From Geobacter sp. (GTDB lineage Bacteria; Desulfobacterota; Desulfuromonadia; Geobacterales; Geobacteraceae): a DNA stretch of 5,984 nt. Made by a program: the position numbers and the translations under genes. Location: NCBI GenBank assembly GCA_003857395.1, contig RPRC01000296.1, positions 1-5,984 on the forward strand, in the 5' to 3' direction. Of this stretch, positions 5,606-5,984 are shown one piece after another (position 1 is the first letter of the stretch; each line of letters starts with the position of its first letter). The notes under the pieces are model-generated. The model did no database searches and had not been told where the DNA came from. It was given only the letters and a program-made list of their open reading frames with translations.

Positions 5606-5984
5606 TTATTGCCCCTCCTCTGCATGCCCAAGGTTATCAGCATTTTGCTGCTGAACCAGTTTTGCCAGGTCTCCAAGCAATTTCTCCTTCTCTGTATATT
5701 TGAGGACATCCCACAGCTGATGTTCGTCCATTCCGTCGAGTAGCAGTGCAATGCGTTCCGTCAACGAACCAGAGGCTAGCTTTCGATTCCCCGGCAGCGA
5801 CGAACCTGGCTCTTGGCTTAGAGCCTCCGGGCAGCAAGGCACTTTATTGAGAAACAAGTAATCCAATGAAATATTATGTTGAGCACAAAAACTGATAATT
5901 TCCCAGAAAGGCAAAGAATTTCGAGCCCGCCACGCCGCCACAGTGGGTTGCGAAGTCCCGAAGAGAGCCCCGAGGGACTTGTCA
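5606..5984 (-). CDS. CI-repressor-like helix-turn-helix regulator, 5' end outside the window
   Basis: 125 residues are visible; the start lies beyond the window. The first visible residues, DKSLGALFGTSQPTVAAWRA, continue RNSLPFWEIISFCAQHN and ISLDYLFLNK. This is the helix-turn-helix pattern of phage CI repressors and XRE-like proteins (L-x-x-xFG-S-xTV-xxWR-R-xxP, then a helix ending in SLDYL). After a polar linker (about 48-73), a helical segment LTERIALLLDGMDEHQLWDV and a charged C-terminus follow, possibly for dimerisation. There is no S24/LexA-type peptidase domain and no Ala-Gly cleavage site with a Ser-Lys pair in the visible part. A GTG at 5941 would start inside the recognition helix and is not the real start. 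The stop is 2 bp before the helicase TTG. It probably represses its own operon, but the operator would lie outside the window. Confidence 0.8.
   Translation of the reverse strand, partial: DKSLGALFGTSQPTVAAWRARNSLPFWEIISFCAQHNISLDYLFLNKVPCCPEALSQEPGSSLPGNRKLASGSLTERIALLLDGMDEHQLWDVLKYTEKEKLLGDLAKLVQQQNADNLGHAEEGQ
5612..5618 (-). promoter_or_regulatory. Strong Shine-Dalgarno that decides the TTG start of the helicase
   Basis: On the minus strand GGAGGGG lies 8 nt before TTG at 5603, inside the last codons of the HTH gene. The frame has no ATG between this site and the conserved TEEQQA Q-motif, so TTG is the best start. Confidence 0.7.

Overview
The window falls into two blocks. The left 2.6 kb is an IS21-family insertion sequence: istA and istB, overlapping by ATGA, with multi-copy terminal repeats. 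The right 3.4 kb is a minus-strand gene run that reads, in transcription order: a CI-repressor-like helix-turn-helix protein (its 5' end is outside the window), a compact UvrD-like SF1 helicase resembling the helicase part of FBH1, a Y-family (Pol IV/DinB-type) DNA polymerase, and the first 32 codons of an OmpR-type response regulator.

The insertion sequence sits inside the response-regulator gene. The beta1-alpha1-beta2 start of the receiver domain reads cleanly away from a good ribosome binding site, then changes to IS end sequence near 2599. The rest of that gene, and the outer left edge of the IS, lie before position 1, so a target duplication cannot be checked here.

The HTH and helicase genes are 2 bp apart. 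The helicase uses a TTG start behind a strong Shine-Dalgarno, so the pair is probably translationally coupled. dinB follows 77 bp later, with a leader containing competing short inverted repeats and no clear Shine-Dalgarno. A repressor-like protein, a helicase that may act on recombination intermediates or stalled forks, and a translesion polymerase with a beta-clamp motif together suggest a small DNA-damage-tolerance or mutagenesis cassette. That joint function is inferred from gene order and families, not shown by the sequence.

The organism is bacterial. Moderate GC, the style of the IstA/IstB pair and the DinB C-terminal tail are compatible with a Geobacter-like Desulfobacterota/deltaproteobacterium, but this is a low-confidence impression. 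The transposable element and the cassette suggest an accessory region. No tRNA, rRNA, CRISPR array or clear factor-independent terminator was seen, and no stretch over 300 bp lacks a gene.
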